Below, piece by piece: positions 7,692 to 16,966 of a DNA stretch of 64,000 nt (its first letter is position 1; every line of letters starts with the position of its first letter). The notes under the pieces were generated by a model that was not told the origin of the DNA, did no database searches, and saw only the letters and a list, made by a program, of their open reading frames with translations. Source of the stretch: Roseivirga thermotolerans (lineage in GTDB: Bacteria; Bacteroidota; Bacteroidia; Cytophagales; Cyclobacteriaceae); assembly GCF_014653175.1 (NCBI RefSeq), contig NZ_BNAG01000001.1, positions 1,240,001 to 1,304,000 on the forward strand, read 5' to 3'. A program made the position numbers and the translations under genes.

Positions 7692-9212
7692 ATGAACAAG
7701 AAATTGCTTAGTAGCGCATTCCTTTTAGTGCTGATCGGCATTGTGTCGATTGTACCCATATCCCTTTTTGCCAACAACAACTTAGATCGACTCCTATCCC
7801 GCGAAGCTGCAGCTGAAGATATTGAGCTTTATTTCAGTATAATTGATCAGCAGCATGGGAATCCATACCAATACATTTCCCGAAAGGAATTCAGACAATT
7901 GGTCGATGAAACCATTGCCCGCTTGCCTGAGTCCATCCCCTACAAAGAGTTTGACGTGTTGCTCACGCAGCTCAACAATAAAATCAGATGTGGCCACACT
8001 GTGGTAAGCCTAGACACTGACTTCTTAAAGAGTGCCACTAACCTTGCTCAGTTTTTTCCTTACCCGGTAAGAATTATTGAGGGCAGGTATTTCATCGATT
8101 TTGAAGATGGCGATCTACCCCTTGGGTCTGAGCTTATTTCAATTAATGAGCAGGCTATTGCGGGCATGACCGAGCAACTCAGTGCACTTACCGTGACAGA
8201 CGGCTTTAGTTCAACCAAGCCCATTAGAGAAATTGAAAGCCGTTTTGGCTACTACTTCTTTTTAAAGTATGGAGCTGCCAGTAGTTTCATGGTTACATAT
8301 AAAACGCCCAATGGTTCTATACACCAAGCCGAAATTGCGGCTATAGAGGGAAATCGTATGCTGGCCAATAATTACTACAGACCGGTGTACAAACAACATG
8401 AGAGATACTATCACTTTACACATTTAGATGCGATCGACTCCCTTCAGACATTGGTGCTCACCCTAAATACGTTCCAGGCTAACCCTGACTGGTTCTATGA
8501 GAAACTGGCATCGCGATACAACGAGGAGACCAAAGAGTTCGACTTTGAAAACCTAGTGATCGATTTACGATTGAATGAGGGGGGCGATCGCAGAATATTA
8601 AACTTCCTTTATGAATTTATTGGAGGAGGTCAGCTAAACGATCCGTCAAAAACGGTGGTTAGAAACCAAGATATTGCCCTGGCAGACTATCTGGTGGGTA
8701 TTAACGGGTCTAATAGTTCGGCTGAAGTGATTGCCAAGGCCGATGCTTACCTGAAGCAGCATTTTACCAATGCCACCGAAAAAGGCTTTGAAGGTGAGGT
8801 TCAAAACTGGCACAATACCTTCGACCTTGGTATTCACTGGAAAGGAACGGCATTTAAAGGGCAAATTTATGTGCTTACTTCAGGCAAAACCTTTTCTGCG
8901 GCTGCAGACCTTGCCCGAATTTTGAGCGATATGCCCAATGTTACGCTGGTTGGCGAAGAAACAGGCGGTGGTCATAAAGCCCGTACGGCCAACATGCTGC
9001 TCAATTATAGCCTGCCCAATACCGGAGTAAACTTGCAGGTGCCTGTCATATATGAGGAATTCCTGAACGTTTCTAATCAGTCTACTGGCCGCGGTACTTT
9101 CCCCGATCATTTGGTAACCCAAACTTATGAAGACTTGCTGGCCAAAAAAGATACGGCCTTCGAGTTCACCCTTCAACTAATAGGCCAGCGAAGCTCGTTC
9201 GGCACGAATTAG
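7692..9212 (+). CDS. S41-family (C-terminal-processing type) peptidase, exported
   Basis: The C-terminal half carries the S41 core: FDFENLVIDLRLNEGG, IYVLTSGKTFSAAADLARIL with the candidate nucleophile in FSAAA, and LVGEETGGG. No PDZ domain is apparent between the N-terminal helical region and the core, so it resembles the tail-specific-protease group lacking PDZ. I chose ATG 7692 over 7632 because the protein then begins with a clean signal peptide (MNKKLLSSAFLLVLIGIVSI, cleavage near SLFAN), giving 506 residues. The upstream option adds 20 polar residues. It probably acts in the periplasm. The substrate is unknown. Confidence 0.88.
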   Translation: MNKKLLSSAFLLVLIGIVSIVPISLFANNNLDRLLSREAAAEDIELYFSIIDQQHGNPYQYISRKEFRQLVDETIARLPESIPYKEFDVLLTQLNNKIRCGHTVVSLDTDFLKSATNLAQFFPYPVRIIEGRYFIDFEDGDLPLGSELISINEQAIAGMTEQLSALTVTDGFSSTKPIREIESRFGYYFFLKYGAASSFMVTYKTPNGSIHQAEIAAIEGNRMLANNYYRPVYKQHERYYHFTHLDAIDSLQTLVLTLNTFQANPDWFYEKLASRYNEETKEFDFENLVIDLRLNEGGDRRILNFLYEFIGGGQLNDPSKTVVRNQDIALADYLVGINGSNSSAEVIAKADAYLKQHFTNATEKGFEGEVQNWHNTFDLGIHWKGTAFKGQIYVLTSGKTFSAAADLARILSDMPNVTLVGEETGGGHKARTANMLLNYSLPNTGVNLQVPVIYEEFLNVSNQSTGRGTFPDHLVTQTYEDLLAKKDTAFEFTLQLIGQRSSFGTN

Positions 9213-9258
9213 TCAGAAACATTTTCCTGACTTAGCCCGAATAATTTACCTTTATGGA

Positions 9259-12057
9259 ATGAGTAAACCCGAGAAGACCCTCTTCTTGCTCGATGCTATG
9301 GCGCTTATTTACCGAGCCCATTTTGCATTTAGCAAAAACCCTAGAATTAACTCAAAAGGACTCAATACAGGAGCTCCTTTTGGCTTTACCAACAGCCTGT
9401 ACGAAATCATAGAAAAACGAAAGCCAACACACATTGGTGTAGCTTTCGATACCAGTGCCCCAACCTTTAGACACAAAGAGTACAGCGAGTACAAAGCTCA
9501 GCGAGAGGAAACCCCGGAAGACATAAAGATTGGGACACCTATTGTTAAAGATATAGTAAGAGCTTTTAACATTCCCGTGCTGGAACTTGACGGTTACGAA
9601 GCCGATGATGTGATAGGTACGCTAGCTAAAAAAGCAGCCAGAGCAGGGTTTGAAGTATTTATGATGACCCCCGACAAGGACTATGGGCAACTGGTGGAAG
9701 AGCATATTTACTTATACAAACCTGCTTTTATGGGTAATGGGGTAGACATAATGGGAGTACAGCAGGTTTTGGATAAATGGGATATTGAACGGATTGATCA
9801 GGTTGTAGATATGCTTGGCCTGCAGGGCGATTCTGTCGATAACATTCCGGGCATTCCGGGCGTTGGGCCCAAAACTGCTTCCAAGTTGCTGAAAGAATAC
9901 GGATCAATGGAGGCCATTATTGATAACGCGGCCGATATAAAAGGAAAGCTCGGAGAAAAGATTGCCACTTTTTCAGAACAGGGTCTGCTTTCGAAAAAAC
10001 TGGCCAGGATTAACATTGAAGTACCCATAGCATTCGATGAGAAGGCCTTGGAATATACCGGGCCCAATGTAGATAAGCTAAAGTCCATTTTTGAAGAACT
10101 AGAGTTTAGAACAACCCTAAAGAGAATATTGGGCGAGTCTACCGGAACAACCGCCAGACCAAAACCAGTGGCTTCAGAACAAATGGCTTTGTTTGGAGAG
10201 GCTCCCCCTCTAATGGAAAAAGAAGTGCCGGTTGTAGAAGAAAAATTGAACATTTCTACCACCCGCCACCACTACCACCTCATAGATACACCCAGCCTCA
10301 GAAAGCGCCTGGTGAATTACCTCCTGTCCCAGCCAGAGTTTTGTTTCGATACAGAAACAGACAATCTGGAGCCTATTGAAGCTAATCTGGTAGGGCTGGC
10401 CTTTGCCTACAAAACAGGTGAAGCTTACTACGTGCCAACTCCAGAAGACAAAGAAGAGACCCGTGCTATTTTAGAGGAATTTAGACCGGTATTCGAAAAC
10501 CCAGAGATTGGTAAAATTGCGCAGAATGCCAAATATGATATACAGGTGCTCAAGAACTATGGTATTCAGGTAAAAGGCAAAGTCTTCGACACCATGATTG
10601 CCCACTACCTTATTGACCCGGACACACGCCACAACATGGATGTGCTGGCCGAAAATCTACTCAACTATACCCCTATTTCTATAACCGAACTCATCGGTAA
10701 AAAGGGTGTGAAACAGGGTAATATGAAAGATGTAGCTGTTCATAAGGTGGTGGAGTATGCGGCAGAAGATGCAGACATAACCCTACAGCTTAAACATAAA
10801 CTCGCTCCCGGCCTAAGCGAGGGGCAACTACAAAAGCTGTTCGATGAAGTAGAAATGCCTCTCATGCATGTGTTGGCCGAGGTAGAATATAATGGTGTGA
10901 AAATAGACACGGAGGCCCTTGCTGCTATGTCTAAAGAGCTGGAAGAAGCCAGTGCCATCGCTCAAAAAGAAATTTTCGAAATGGCCGGGGAAGAATTCAA
11001 TGTAGCTTCTCCCAAGCAGTTGGGTGTGGTGTTATTCGAAAAACTTCAGTTGGTTGAAAAGCCCAAGAAAACCAAAACAGGACAATATGCCACTGGCGAA
11101 GATATACTTTCCAAACTGGCTGTAGAACACGATATTGCCCGTAGGATTCTTGAATTTAGAGAATATCAGAAGCTAAAGTCTACCTATGTAGACGCTCTTC
11201 CTAATATGATTAGTCCGGTAGATGGTCTTGTCCATACCGACTATCGACAAGCCGTGGCGGCCACCGGAAGGCTAAGCTCCAACAACCCCAACTTGCAAAA
11301 TATCCCCATCCGTACAGAAAAAGGAAGGGAAATACGAAAGGCATTTATTCCTCGTTCGCAAGACCATGTACTAATGGCGGCCGACTACTCGCAGATTGAA
11401 CTTAGAATTGTGGCCGCATTTGCGAAAGATAAGAGCATGATCGAAGCCTTTAGGTCAGGAAAAGATATTCATGCAACCACCGCCAGTAAAGTTTTTGGTG
11501 TGCCACTAGAGGAGGTAGACCGAGACATGCGTAGAAAGGCCAAAGAAGTAAACTTCGGGCTCATATATGGTATTTCAGCCTTTGGTTTGGCACAAAACAT
11601 TGGCATATCCCGTACAGAAGCTCAGGAAATTATTACCGCTTATTTCAATGAATTTCCGGGAGTAAAGGAATATATGGATGCCCAAGTGAATAAGGCCAGA
11701 GAGTATACGTACGTAGAAACCATTTTAGGCAGAAGAAGGTATCTCCGCGACATTCATTCAAAGAATATGACGGTTAGGGGCCATGCCGAAAGAAATGCTA
11801 TTAACGCGCCCATACAAGGGAGTGCAGCCGATATGATTAAAATTGCCATGATTAATATTCATTCATGGATGAAAGAAGAAAAGCTGAAATCTAAAATGAT
11901 TATGCAGGTGCACGATGAACTGGTATTTGATGTTCACAAAAGCGAGCTTGACTTAATGAAAGAGCGAATACCAGAACTTATGAAAAACGCTATGACCTTA
12001 GAGGTTCCTATGGATGTTGAGGTAGGCGTAGGAGAAAACTGGTTAATAGCACACTAG
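9259..12057 (+). CDS. polA: DNA polymerase I
   Basis: This 932-residue polymerase fills gaps and removes RNA primers. All three modules are present. The N-terminal 5'-3' exonuclease is about residues 1-290, with DGYEADDVIG and PGIPGVGPKTA. The 3'-5' proofreading domain carries FDTETD (Asp364), NAKYDIQVL and YAAEDAD, so its acidic residues look intact. The polymerase domain has DYSQIELR (motif A, Asp709), the RRKAKEVNFGLIYG finger helix and QVHDELVFD (motif C, His885). Length is normal. One base separates its stop from the next gene, so the two are probably co-transcribed. Confidence 0.98.
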   Translation: MSKPEKTLFLLDAMALIYRAHFAFSKNPRINSKGLNTGAPFGFTNSLYEIIEKRKPTHIGVAFDTSAPTFRHKEYSEYKAQREETPEDIKIGTPIVKDIVRAFNIPVLELDGYEADDVIGTLAKKAARAGFEVFMMTPDKDYGQLVEEHIYLYKPAFMGNGVDIMGVQQVLDKWDIERIDQVVDMLGLQGDSVDNIPGIPGVGPKTASKLLKEYGSMEAIIDNAADIKGKLGEKIATFSEQGLLSKKLARINIEVPIAFDEKALEYTGPNVDKLKSIFEELEFRTTLKRILGESTGTTARPKPVASEQMALFGEAPPLMEKEVPVVEEKLNISTTRHHYHLIDTPSLRKRLVNYLLSQPEFCFDTETDNLEPIEANLVGLAFAYKTGEAYYVPTPEDKEETRAILEEFRPVFENPEIGKIAQNAKYDIQVLKNYGIQVKGKVFDTMIAHYLIDPDTRHNMDVLAENLLNYTPISITELIGKKGVKQGNMKDVAVHKVVEYAAEDADITLQLKHKLAPGLSEGQLQKLFDEVEMPLMHVLAEVEYNGVKIDTEALAAMSKELEEASAIAQKEIFEMAGEEFNVASPKQLGVVLFEKLQLVEKPKKTKTGQYATGEDILSKLAVEHDIARRILEFREYQKLKSTYVDALPNMISPVDGLVHTDYRQAVAATGRLSSNNPNLQNIPIRTEKGREIRKAFIPRSQDHVLMAADYSQIELRIVAAFAKDKSMIEAFRSGKDIHATTASKVFGVPLEEVDRDMRRKAKEVNFGLIYGISAFGLAQNIGISRTEAQEIITAYFNEFPGVKEYMDAQVNKAREYTYVETILGRRRYLRDIHSKNMTVRGHAERNAINAPIQGSAADMIKIAMINIHSWMKEEKLKSKMIMQVHDELVFDVHKSELDLMKERIPELMKNAMTLEVPMDVEVGVGENWLIAH

Positions 12058-12058
12058 C

Positions 12059-13009
12059 ATGGCAACATTTAATGTATCGTGGCAAGATATTGAGCAGGCC
12101 CATGAGCGGGTTAAGCCCTATATTCACCGTACACCGGTGCTCAGCTCAGAAAGTATTAACACTATAGTAGGTGCAGAGCTTTATTTTAAATGTGAGAACT
12201 TTCAGAAAATAGGTGCCTTTAAAGCACGAGGAGGGATAAACGCTGTTTTTTCACTACCCAAAGAACAACGTTCCAGGGGGGTTGTCACGCACAGTTCGGG
12301 CAATCATGCCCAAGCCATTGCTTTGGCAGCGAAAATGGCCGGTGTACCAGCTTACATTGTTATGCCCAAAACCGCTCCGCAGGTAAAAATTGCGGCTGTA
12401 GAAGGCTATGGAGCTCATATTACACTTTGCGAGCCTACTCAGGCATCGCGCGAAGAAACTTCTGCACGAATTCAGAAAGAAACAGGAGCCGTATTTATTT
12501 CGCCATACAACGACTTTAAGGTTATTGAAGGGCAGGCCACTTGTGCCAAAGAGCTTCTGGAAGAATTGCCCGAATTGAACACCTTAATAACCCCGGTTGG
12601 TGGAGGAGGCCTGCTGGCCGGAACCGCATTGACTGCGCACTACCTGAATGACAAGGTAGAAGTATTGGCCGGTGAACCGGAGGGAGCAAACGATACGTAT
12701 CTTTCTATGCAAAAGGGAGAGCTTGTGAGAATTGACGCACCGAAAAGTATTGCCGATGGACTTCTGGCTACTATGGGAGACAAGAATTTTGAGATAATTA
12801 GGCCTCTTGTAAAGCAGATATTGGTGGTTTCTGATTCAGAAATAATTGATGCAATGCGGATGATTTGGGAGCGAATGAAAATTGTCATTGAGCCCTCTTG
12901 TGCAGTTCCTTTTGCCGCCATCTTAAAAAATAAAGAACTGTTCGAAGGTCAAAAAGTGGGCGTCATTCTTACCGGAGGCAATATAGACCTAGGGAAGCTG
13001 CCCTTTTAA
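12059..13009 (+). CDS. serine racemase / threonine-serine dehydratase, PLP fold type II
   Basis: The 316-residue enzyme has the PLP Lys in GAFKARGG (Lys55), the SSGNHAQA loop (79-86) and the phosphate-binding GGGGLLAG (about 181-188). It lacks the C-terminal ACT regulatory domain of biosynthetic IlvA. In mammalian serine racemase, Ser84 in the SSGNH loop is the second acid/base, and in many pure dehydratases that position is Ala; here it is Ser80. Lys55 also matches mammalian Lys56 closely. Racemase plus dehydratase activity is therefore plausible, though a catabolic threonine dehydratase cannot be excluded. It begins one base after polA. Confidence 0.88.
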   Translation: MATFNVSWQDIEQAHERVKPYIHRTPVLSSESINTIVGAELYFKCENFQKIGAFKARGGINAVFSLPKEQRSRGVVTHSSGNHAQAIALAAKMAGVPAYIVMPKTAPQVKIAAVEGYGAHITLCEPTQASREETSARIQKETGAVFISPYNDFKVIEGQATCAKELLEELPELNTLITPVGGGGLLAGTALTAHYLNDKVEVLAGEPEGANDTYLSMQKGELVRIDAPKSIADGLLATMGDKNFEIIRPLVKQILVVSDSEIIDAMRMIWERMKIVIEPSCAVPFAAILKNKELFEGQKVGVILTGGNIDLGKLPF

Positions 13010-13036
13010 TTAGGGAGTATACAGGAATGCCAGAGG

Positions 13037-13486
13037 CTATTTTACCGGGGCATAGGGATTAATCTCTTTCAGTTTTTCTTCTAAAGCACGCAGGTCTTTG
13101 AGTCGTAGCCAACTCACTTTTATTCTGTGCTTTCTAAGTTTCTCCTCCTCATCAAGCACGTTGAGGCCAATGTGAAGATGGTCTGTTTCAAAGTAGCTAT
13201 CGAAGTTGTATTTGGTAACCACCAGCGAGTTTCTTTTTTTGGAAAAGAGCTTTTGCGTATTAATAACCACTCCGCCATCGGCTTCTGTAGCATGCACATA
13301 TACGGGCCAATTGACAAATGAAGACATAAAGCCAAACAATGGAGCAAATGCGGCAAGTAAAATGAGTCGTGGTAAATCAGGAGCTATAATAAAAGTGTAA
13401 ACAAACATGAAGAGCACAAAAAGCCCGTAGAAATAGAGCAGATACTTAAACCGGTTTACTCTTCCTTTGTTGTTAATGTCTTTCAT
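13037..13486 (-). CDS. hypothetical membrane protein with cytoplasmic tail
   Basis: Of 149 residues, two hydrophobic helices (about 15-35 and 38-60) are followed by a beta-rich soluble domain with VVINTQKLFSKKRNSLVV and a Lys/Glu-rich C-terminus. The layout resembles small YcxB-like proteins, but I cannot assign it firmly. It is convergent with the racemase-like gene across 27 bp and lies upstream of nothing obvious on its own strand. Confidence 0.68.
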   Translation of the reverse strand: MKDINNKGRVNRFKYLLYFYGLFVLFMFVYTFIIAPDLPRLILLAAFAPLFGFMSSFVNWPVYVHATEADGGVVINTQKLFSKKRNSLVVTKYNFDSYFETDHLHIGLNVLDEEEKLRKHRIKVSWLRLKDLRALEEKLKEINPYAPVK

Positions 13487-13570
13487 AATGGGTTAGTGTT
13501 ATGTAGCCAATTATAGCATATAAATACGGTAATGTTATGAGCAGTCAATACAAGCACTTTTGCTTGGGGG

Positions 13571-14104
13571 TCAGGCTCGCCTTACTTTGCTGAGGATGTC
13601 CCACAAAACCACCCCAATACTAACGCTTACATTTATGGAATGTTTAGTGCCGAACTGAGGGATTTCTAAACACAAATCGGCCGATTTAACAATGCTTTCT
13701 TCTACACCAAATACCTCATTGCCAAAAACAAGAGCTAGCTTTTCGTCAGGCAGAGGGTTAAACTCATTTAGCAGAATACTTTGATCTGCCTGCTCAACGG
13801 CTGCAATGCGATAGCCCGCTTTTCTCAAATCTTCACAAGCCTCATTGGTGGAGCCAAAGTATTTCCACTCTACCGAATCAGTAGCTCCCAGTGCCGTTTT
13901 ATGGATTTCGCGGTGTGGTGGTTGGGCGGTAATTCCACAGAGATAGATGGCCTCAATAGCAAAAGCATCGGCCGTGCGAAAAGCAGACCCCACATTGTGC
14001 ATGCTTCTGAGGTTGTCCAAAACCAAAACTATGGGGTGTTTGGGTAGTTCTCTAAAGGTTTCTATATCGGGTCTGTTGAGCTCCTCGTTACTGATTTTTC
14101 GCAT
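13571..14104 (-). CDS. SpoU/TrmH-family RNA 2'-O-methyltransferase
   Basis: The 177-residue protein contains the three SPOUT motifs: motif 1 LDNLRSMHNVGSAFRTADAF (catalytic Asn and Arg), motif 2 LALVFGNEVFGV, and motif 3 IPQFGTKHSINVSVSIGVV. The trefoil-knot enzymes of this class transfer a methyl from SAM to a ribose 2'-OH in tRNA or rRNA. It lacks an N-terminal L30e-like substrate domain, so the target is not predictable. It stands as a single gene downstream of the hypothetical membrane protein on the opposite side of an 84-bp gap. Confidence 0.9.
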   Translation of the reverse strand: MRKISNEELNRPDIETFRELPKHPIVLVLDNLRSMHNVGSAFRTADAFAIEAIYLCGITAQPPHREIHKTALGATDSVEWKYFGSTNEACEDLRKAGYRIAAVEQADQSILLNEFNPLPDEKLALVFGNEVFGVEESIVKSADLCLEIPQFGTKHSINVSVSIGVVLWDILSKVRRA

Positions 14105-14165
14105 GATTCAAAAATAGAAAAGATTTTGGAGCCCAGGAGAGCCAGACTTACCCTATCAATAGGAG

Positions 14166-14213
14166 AAGCCCGACTCTCCAGCCGGGCTTCGTGTCCCGAA
14201 AAGGGTTTCGGGA
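14166..14213. repeat. pair of strong hairpins downstream of the coiled-coil operon
   Basis: Two adjacent perfect stems occur: AAGCCCG/CGGGCTT (14166-14189) and TCCCGAAA-AGGG-TTTCGGGA (14194-14213). Neither is followed by a T-run on the minus strand, so they look like REP-type 3' stabilising hairpins rather than simple terminators. Confidence 0.6.
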
Positions 14214-14231
14214 TCAACACCAACCAACAAC

Positions 14232-15143
14232 TCAAATTTTCTTTGATATCACCAGGTATTTGCTAACCTTCCAGAAGCGCTCAGGATCGGTAATCTCCAA
14301 TACCTTTTCGGCTTCAGATTCTCCCGGCAGTATTTGGTAAGATCCTTCCGGATGGCTGCTCACCAGGTCGAGCATAGAGGCTTCAATTCTAAGGCGTTGC
14401 AGGTTTCTCCGGTCCACGGTCATAAAGGCAGCTTCATCGGCTTCTTCCTGAAGTTTCCAGGCCTTGCCAAATAAGCCCAGAAAACCACCTTCTTTCATTA
14501 CTACTCCTTTGGCTTTTAGGTCTTCGTATGTGCCAATGGCGAGGTAGCTTTTGTTGAGCTCATTGTTTTGAGCGGTGAGCTGCTTTACCTCTAACGATCG
14601 CTGTTCAAGGTTTTCCAACTGGGCGTGTATAGTGCTGTGGAGTGAATCTTGCTCAACAATAAGTTTTGCAAGCGACTCATCTTTTTTACTGAGCTCTTCT
14701 TTTAGCGAAGCTATTGTTTCAGAACGTGTGCTGAGTTCGGCTTGCAGGCCTGCAATTCGTTTTTCAAAAAGCCCTAGTTTTAGGTTAGCACTTTTGGCTT
14801 CATCCTCGAGCTGGCGTAAGTCTTGCTTCGACCGAAAGATAAGGTCATCAATCATGCTAATCTGCTTAAAGATTTTTTGCGGATTGCGCTTATCGAGCTG
14901 GTCGGCATTGTGCTGCTGAACAAGCCTTTCTCTCTCCAGGATATCACCTATCTGTCCTTCCACCTTATCATAGAGGGTCAGGATGTCGTTAAATGCCAAT
15001 TCTTTCTGCATTATTTCCGCCTCCAGTTCGGTGTATTGGTTGGTGAGCACTTCTTTTTTTTTGGATACGGAAGATATTCCGAACCACATGGCTATGGTAA
15101 GGGCGCCTAGCAGTACCATGCCTACTTTCATTGTTTGTTTCAT
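14232..15143 (-). CDS. membrane-anchored coiled-coil protein, paralogue of 16022-16942
   Basis: After an N-terminal membrane segment (MKQTMKVGMVLLGALTIAMWF) the protein is almost entirely coiled coil to about residue 200. A conserved C-terminal domain follows: YLAIGTYEDLKAKGVVMKEGG, then KVLEITDPERFWKVSKYLVI. The same domain ends the paralogue two genes upstream. The ATG at 15143 is preferred over the TTG 24 bases earlier, which would add polar residues before the membrane helix. Similar Bacteroidota proteins have been labelled Cbp1-type adhesins, which I would not rely on. It is likely a periplasmic spacer or scaffold. Confidence 0.78.
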   Translation of the reverse strand: MKQTMKVGMVLLGALTIAMWFGISSVSKKKEVLTNQYTELEAEIMQKELAFNDILTLYDKVEGQIGDILERERLVQQHNADQLDKRNPQKIFKQISMIDDLIFRSKQDLRQLEDEAKSANLKLGLFEKRIAGLQAELSTRSETIASLKEELSKKDESLAKLIVEQDSLHSTIHAQLENLEQRSLEVKQLTAQNNELNKSYLAIGTYEDLKAKGVVMKEGGFLGLFGKAWKLQEEADEAAFMTVDRRNLQRLRIEASMLDLVSSHPEGSYQILPGESEAEKVLEITDPERFWKVSKYLVISKKI

Positions 15144-15286
15144 CTTGCTTTTATTTAAAGGGTTCAAAAAAATTCACTACGATTTCCGTTTTCGGAATGT
15201 GATGAAACTGGGGTTAAGGGTTGGTTGTTGGTGGTTTGGGTTATGGTTAGTGTTGCACAAAAGCGCCCGGCTTACCCCGTTAAGGT

Positions 15287-15320
15287 GGAGGCAGCGCCAC
15301 CGTAGGCGGCTGTTGCCTCC
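15287..15320. repeat. strong intra-operon hairpin between barrel and coiled-coil genes
   Basis: GGAGGCA (15287-15293) pairs with TGCCTCC (15314-15320), with a further GCC/GGC pair inside. It lies in a 186-bp spacer of the operon and has no following T-run on the minus strand. It is probably an RNA-processing or stability element, or an extragenic palindrome. Confidence 0.55.
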
Positions 15321-15329
15321 TGTGCTTGT

Positions 15330-15944
15330 CTACTTAAAACCTAAACCTAAACTCAGCGTTAATGCAGAGTTTTTAGCATCTTCAGTGGCTTCTCCTGCAA
15401 AGGAGCCGCTACGACCAATTTCTCTCATACCATAGTTGTACCTTAGCGATATATGGCCTCCGTTAAAGGTGTAGGCCAGTCCTAGCGCGGCACCATAGTC
15501 GAGTGTATTGAAATCGTCCCTGTCTAATTCCGTGATTTGGTTGATGTTGCCGTTGCTGTCTACATCTTTTACATTGGCACTAATGAGGGCGGCAATGTAG
15601 GGTCCGGCATGGAGGTCTAGCGAGCCGGCTTTGGCCGATAGCATGACGGGAAGTTTAATGTAGTTGAGGTTGAACCTATAAGTGCCACTTCCCTGAAAGA
15701 AGTTGTTGTAATAGGCCGATGCCCCTTTCTGGCTGTAGAGCAACTCGTGTCTAATGCCCACATTGCCGGCTAAATCCCAGCGATTGTAAAGGCCCAGGTT
15801 CAAACCTATTTTGGCATTTTCATCGTCTACATTATCTATGTATAGGTTAGACATGTTCGCTCCTATAACAAAGCCTCCCTGGGCTTTTAAACCGATGGTA
15901 AGGAGCAACATGGGTACTATCAATAAAATATTTCGCGTTTTCAT
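15330..15944 (-). CDS. PorT-like outer-membrane beta-barrel protein
   Basis: The 204-residue precursor has a signal peptide (MKTRNILLIVPMLLLTIGLKAQ) and then an eight-strand-like barrel: GGFVIGANMSNLYID, VGIRHELLYSQKGA, YIKLPVMLSAKAG, LDLHAGPYIAAL and a last strand LTLSLGLGFK ending in an aromatic-Lys pair. This is the common Bacteroidota outer-membrane domain (PorT/OmpX-like). It sits between the two coiled-coil genes with strong hairpins on both sides, suggesting an envelope module. Specific function is unknown. Confidence 0.82.
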   Translation of the reverse strand: MKTRNILLIVPMLLLTIGLKAQGGFVIGANMSNLYIDNVDDENAKIGLNLGLYNRWDLAGNVGIRHELLYSQKGASAYYNNFFQGSGTYRFNLNYIKLPVMLSAKAGSLDLHAGPYIAALISANVKDVDSNGNINQITELDRDDFNTLDYGAALGLAYTFNGGHISLRYNYGMREIGRSGSFAGEATEDAKNSALTLSLGLGFK

Positions 15945-15974
15945 GGTTGTTATGTTTTGGGTTGTTTTAGGTGA

Positions 15975-16003
15975 GTGCCGACCCGTAATGACCGGGTCGG
16001 CAC
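15975..16003. repeat. perfect 11-bp-stem hairpin in the operon spacer
   Basis: GTGCCGACCCG and CGGGTCGGCAC flank a 7-base loop in the 77-bp spacer between the lipoprotein and barrel genes. The stem is GC-rich and without a T-run, so full termination is unlikely. An mRNA processing or stability role, or a REP element, is more likely. Confidence 0.6.
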
Positions 16004-16021
16004 CGATCTATTGTTGAGGAA

Positions 16022-16942
16022 TTATCCTTTGGTAGTAACTACCAGGTAATTCGAAATTTCCCAGAATTTTTTGGCGTCTGTCACCTTCAGGTATTTTACG
16101 TTTTCGTTGATTTCATCCTGCACAATGGTGTAGGAATCCTTAGGGTGTTCGGTTACCAGTTCAAATTTGGAAGCATCTATTTTGAGCTCAGAAAACTCTC
16201 TTATGTCAGTTTCAACAAAGTCTTCTGTGTTGGCTGTGGCCTTTAAGTCAATGGTTCGGCCAATCCATAAGAAGCCTCCTTCTTTATCAACAAGCCCTTT
16301 TTCTTTTAGCTCTTTGAATGTGCCTACTGCGTAGTGCACTTTGTTAAGCTTGTTGTTGGTGTCATTGAGCAATTCAATTTCTCTGGTTTGCTCAGCAATA
16401 AGCTGTTTTTGGTCTACCGTTTGAATCTGTATAGAGTCGTACTTAGAAGAGATCAGCTCAATCTGTTGATTTTTGCTGGCTACTTCGGCTCTCAACTGCG
16501 TAATGGTTTCTTTCTGAACATCGAGCATGTCAGAGAGCTTATCGATCCTGTTCTGGAAGGCATTGAGTTGCACATTGCTCTTTTTTAACTGAGCTTTCAG
16601 GTTCTGAATAGAGGCATTCGACTCCTTTACCAGTTCGTCAATTAGCTGTAATTCTTCTAGCAGTTGGCCCTCCTTCTTTTTTCCTTCTTCACCGGAAGTA
16701 CTCACCACCAGGTTTTCTCTCCTTGAAATTTCAGCTACTTGCTCCTCTGCTTTGTTAAGCATTCCAATCAACTCATTGTATGTTGAGTCCCTCTCAGCTA
16801 GTTCTTGCTGAATAGTTTCTATCTGGCTAGACTGCTGAGCAATTTGCTCATCTTTCTTCTTGCTACAACTGCTGAGCACCACAGCTCCGGAGAGCATCAG
16901 TGCCATGGGCAGTTTTATTTTGTTTAACATTGTCTTTTTCAT
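16022..16942 (-). CDS. coiled-coil lipoprotein, paralogue of 14232-15143
   Basis: The lipobox VVLSSCSKKKDE gives a lipid-anchored Cys near residue 26. About 170 residues of heptad-rich coiled coil follow (IETIQQELAERDSTYNELIG onward). The C-terminal domain has YAVGTFKELKEKGLVDKEGG and YLKVTDAKKFWEISNYLVV, clearly the same domain as the downstream paralogue. One copy is lipid-anchored and the other helix-anchored, so the pair may span the periplasm from opposite membranes (inference). The residues after the Cys are basic rather than acidic, so surface export is not suggested. It is the second gene of the operon. Confidence 0.8.
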   Translation of the reverse strand: MKKTMLNKIKLPMALMLSGAVVLSSCSKKKDEQIAQQSSQIETIQQELAERDSTYNELIGMLNKAEEQVAEISRRENLVVSTSGEEGKKKEGQLLEELQLIDELVKESNASIQNLKAQLKKSNVQLNAFQNRIDKLSDMLDVQKETITQLRAEVASKNQQIELISSKYDSIQIQTVDQKQLIAEQTREIELLNDTNNKLNKVHYAVGTFKELKEKGLVDKEGGFLWIGRTIDLKATANTEDFVETDIREFSELKIDASKFELVTEHPKDSYTIVQDEINENVKYLKVTDAKKFWEISNYLVVTTKG

Positions 16943-16966
16943 GGTTATGCGGTTTTATGGTTTATT

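Noticed and set aside
9798-10262. 154-codon open frame antisense to polA
   Set aside because: It is Ser-rich and shadows the conserved exonuclease region of polA.
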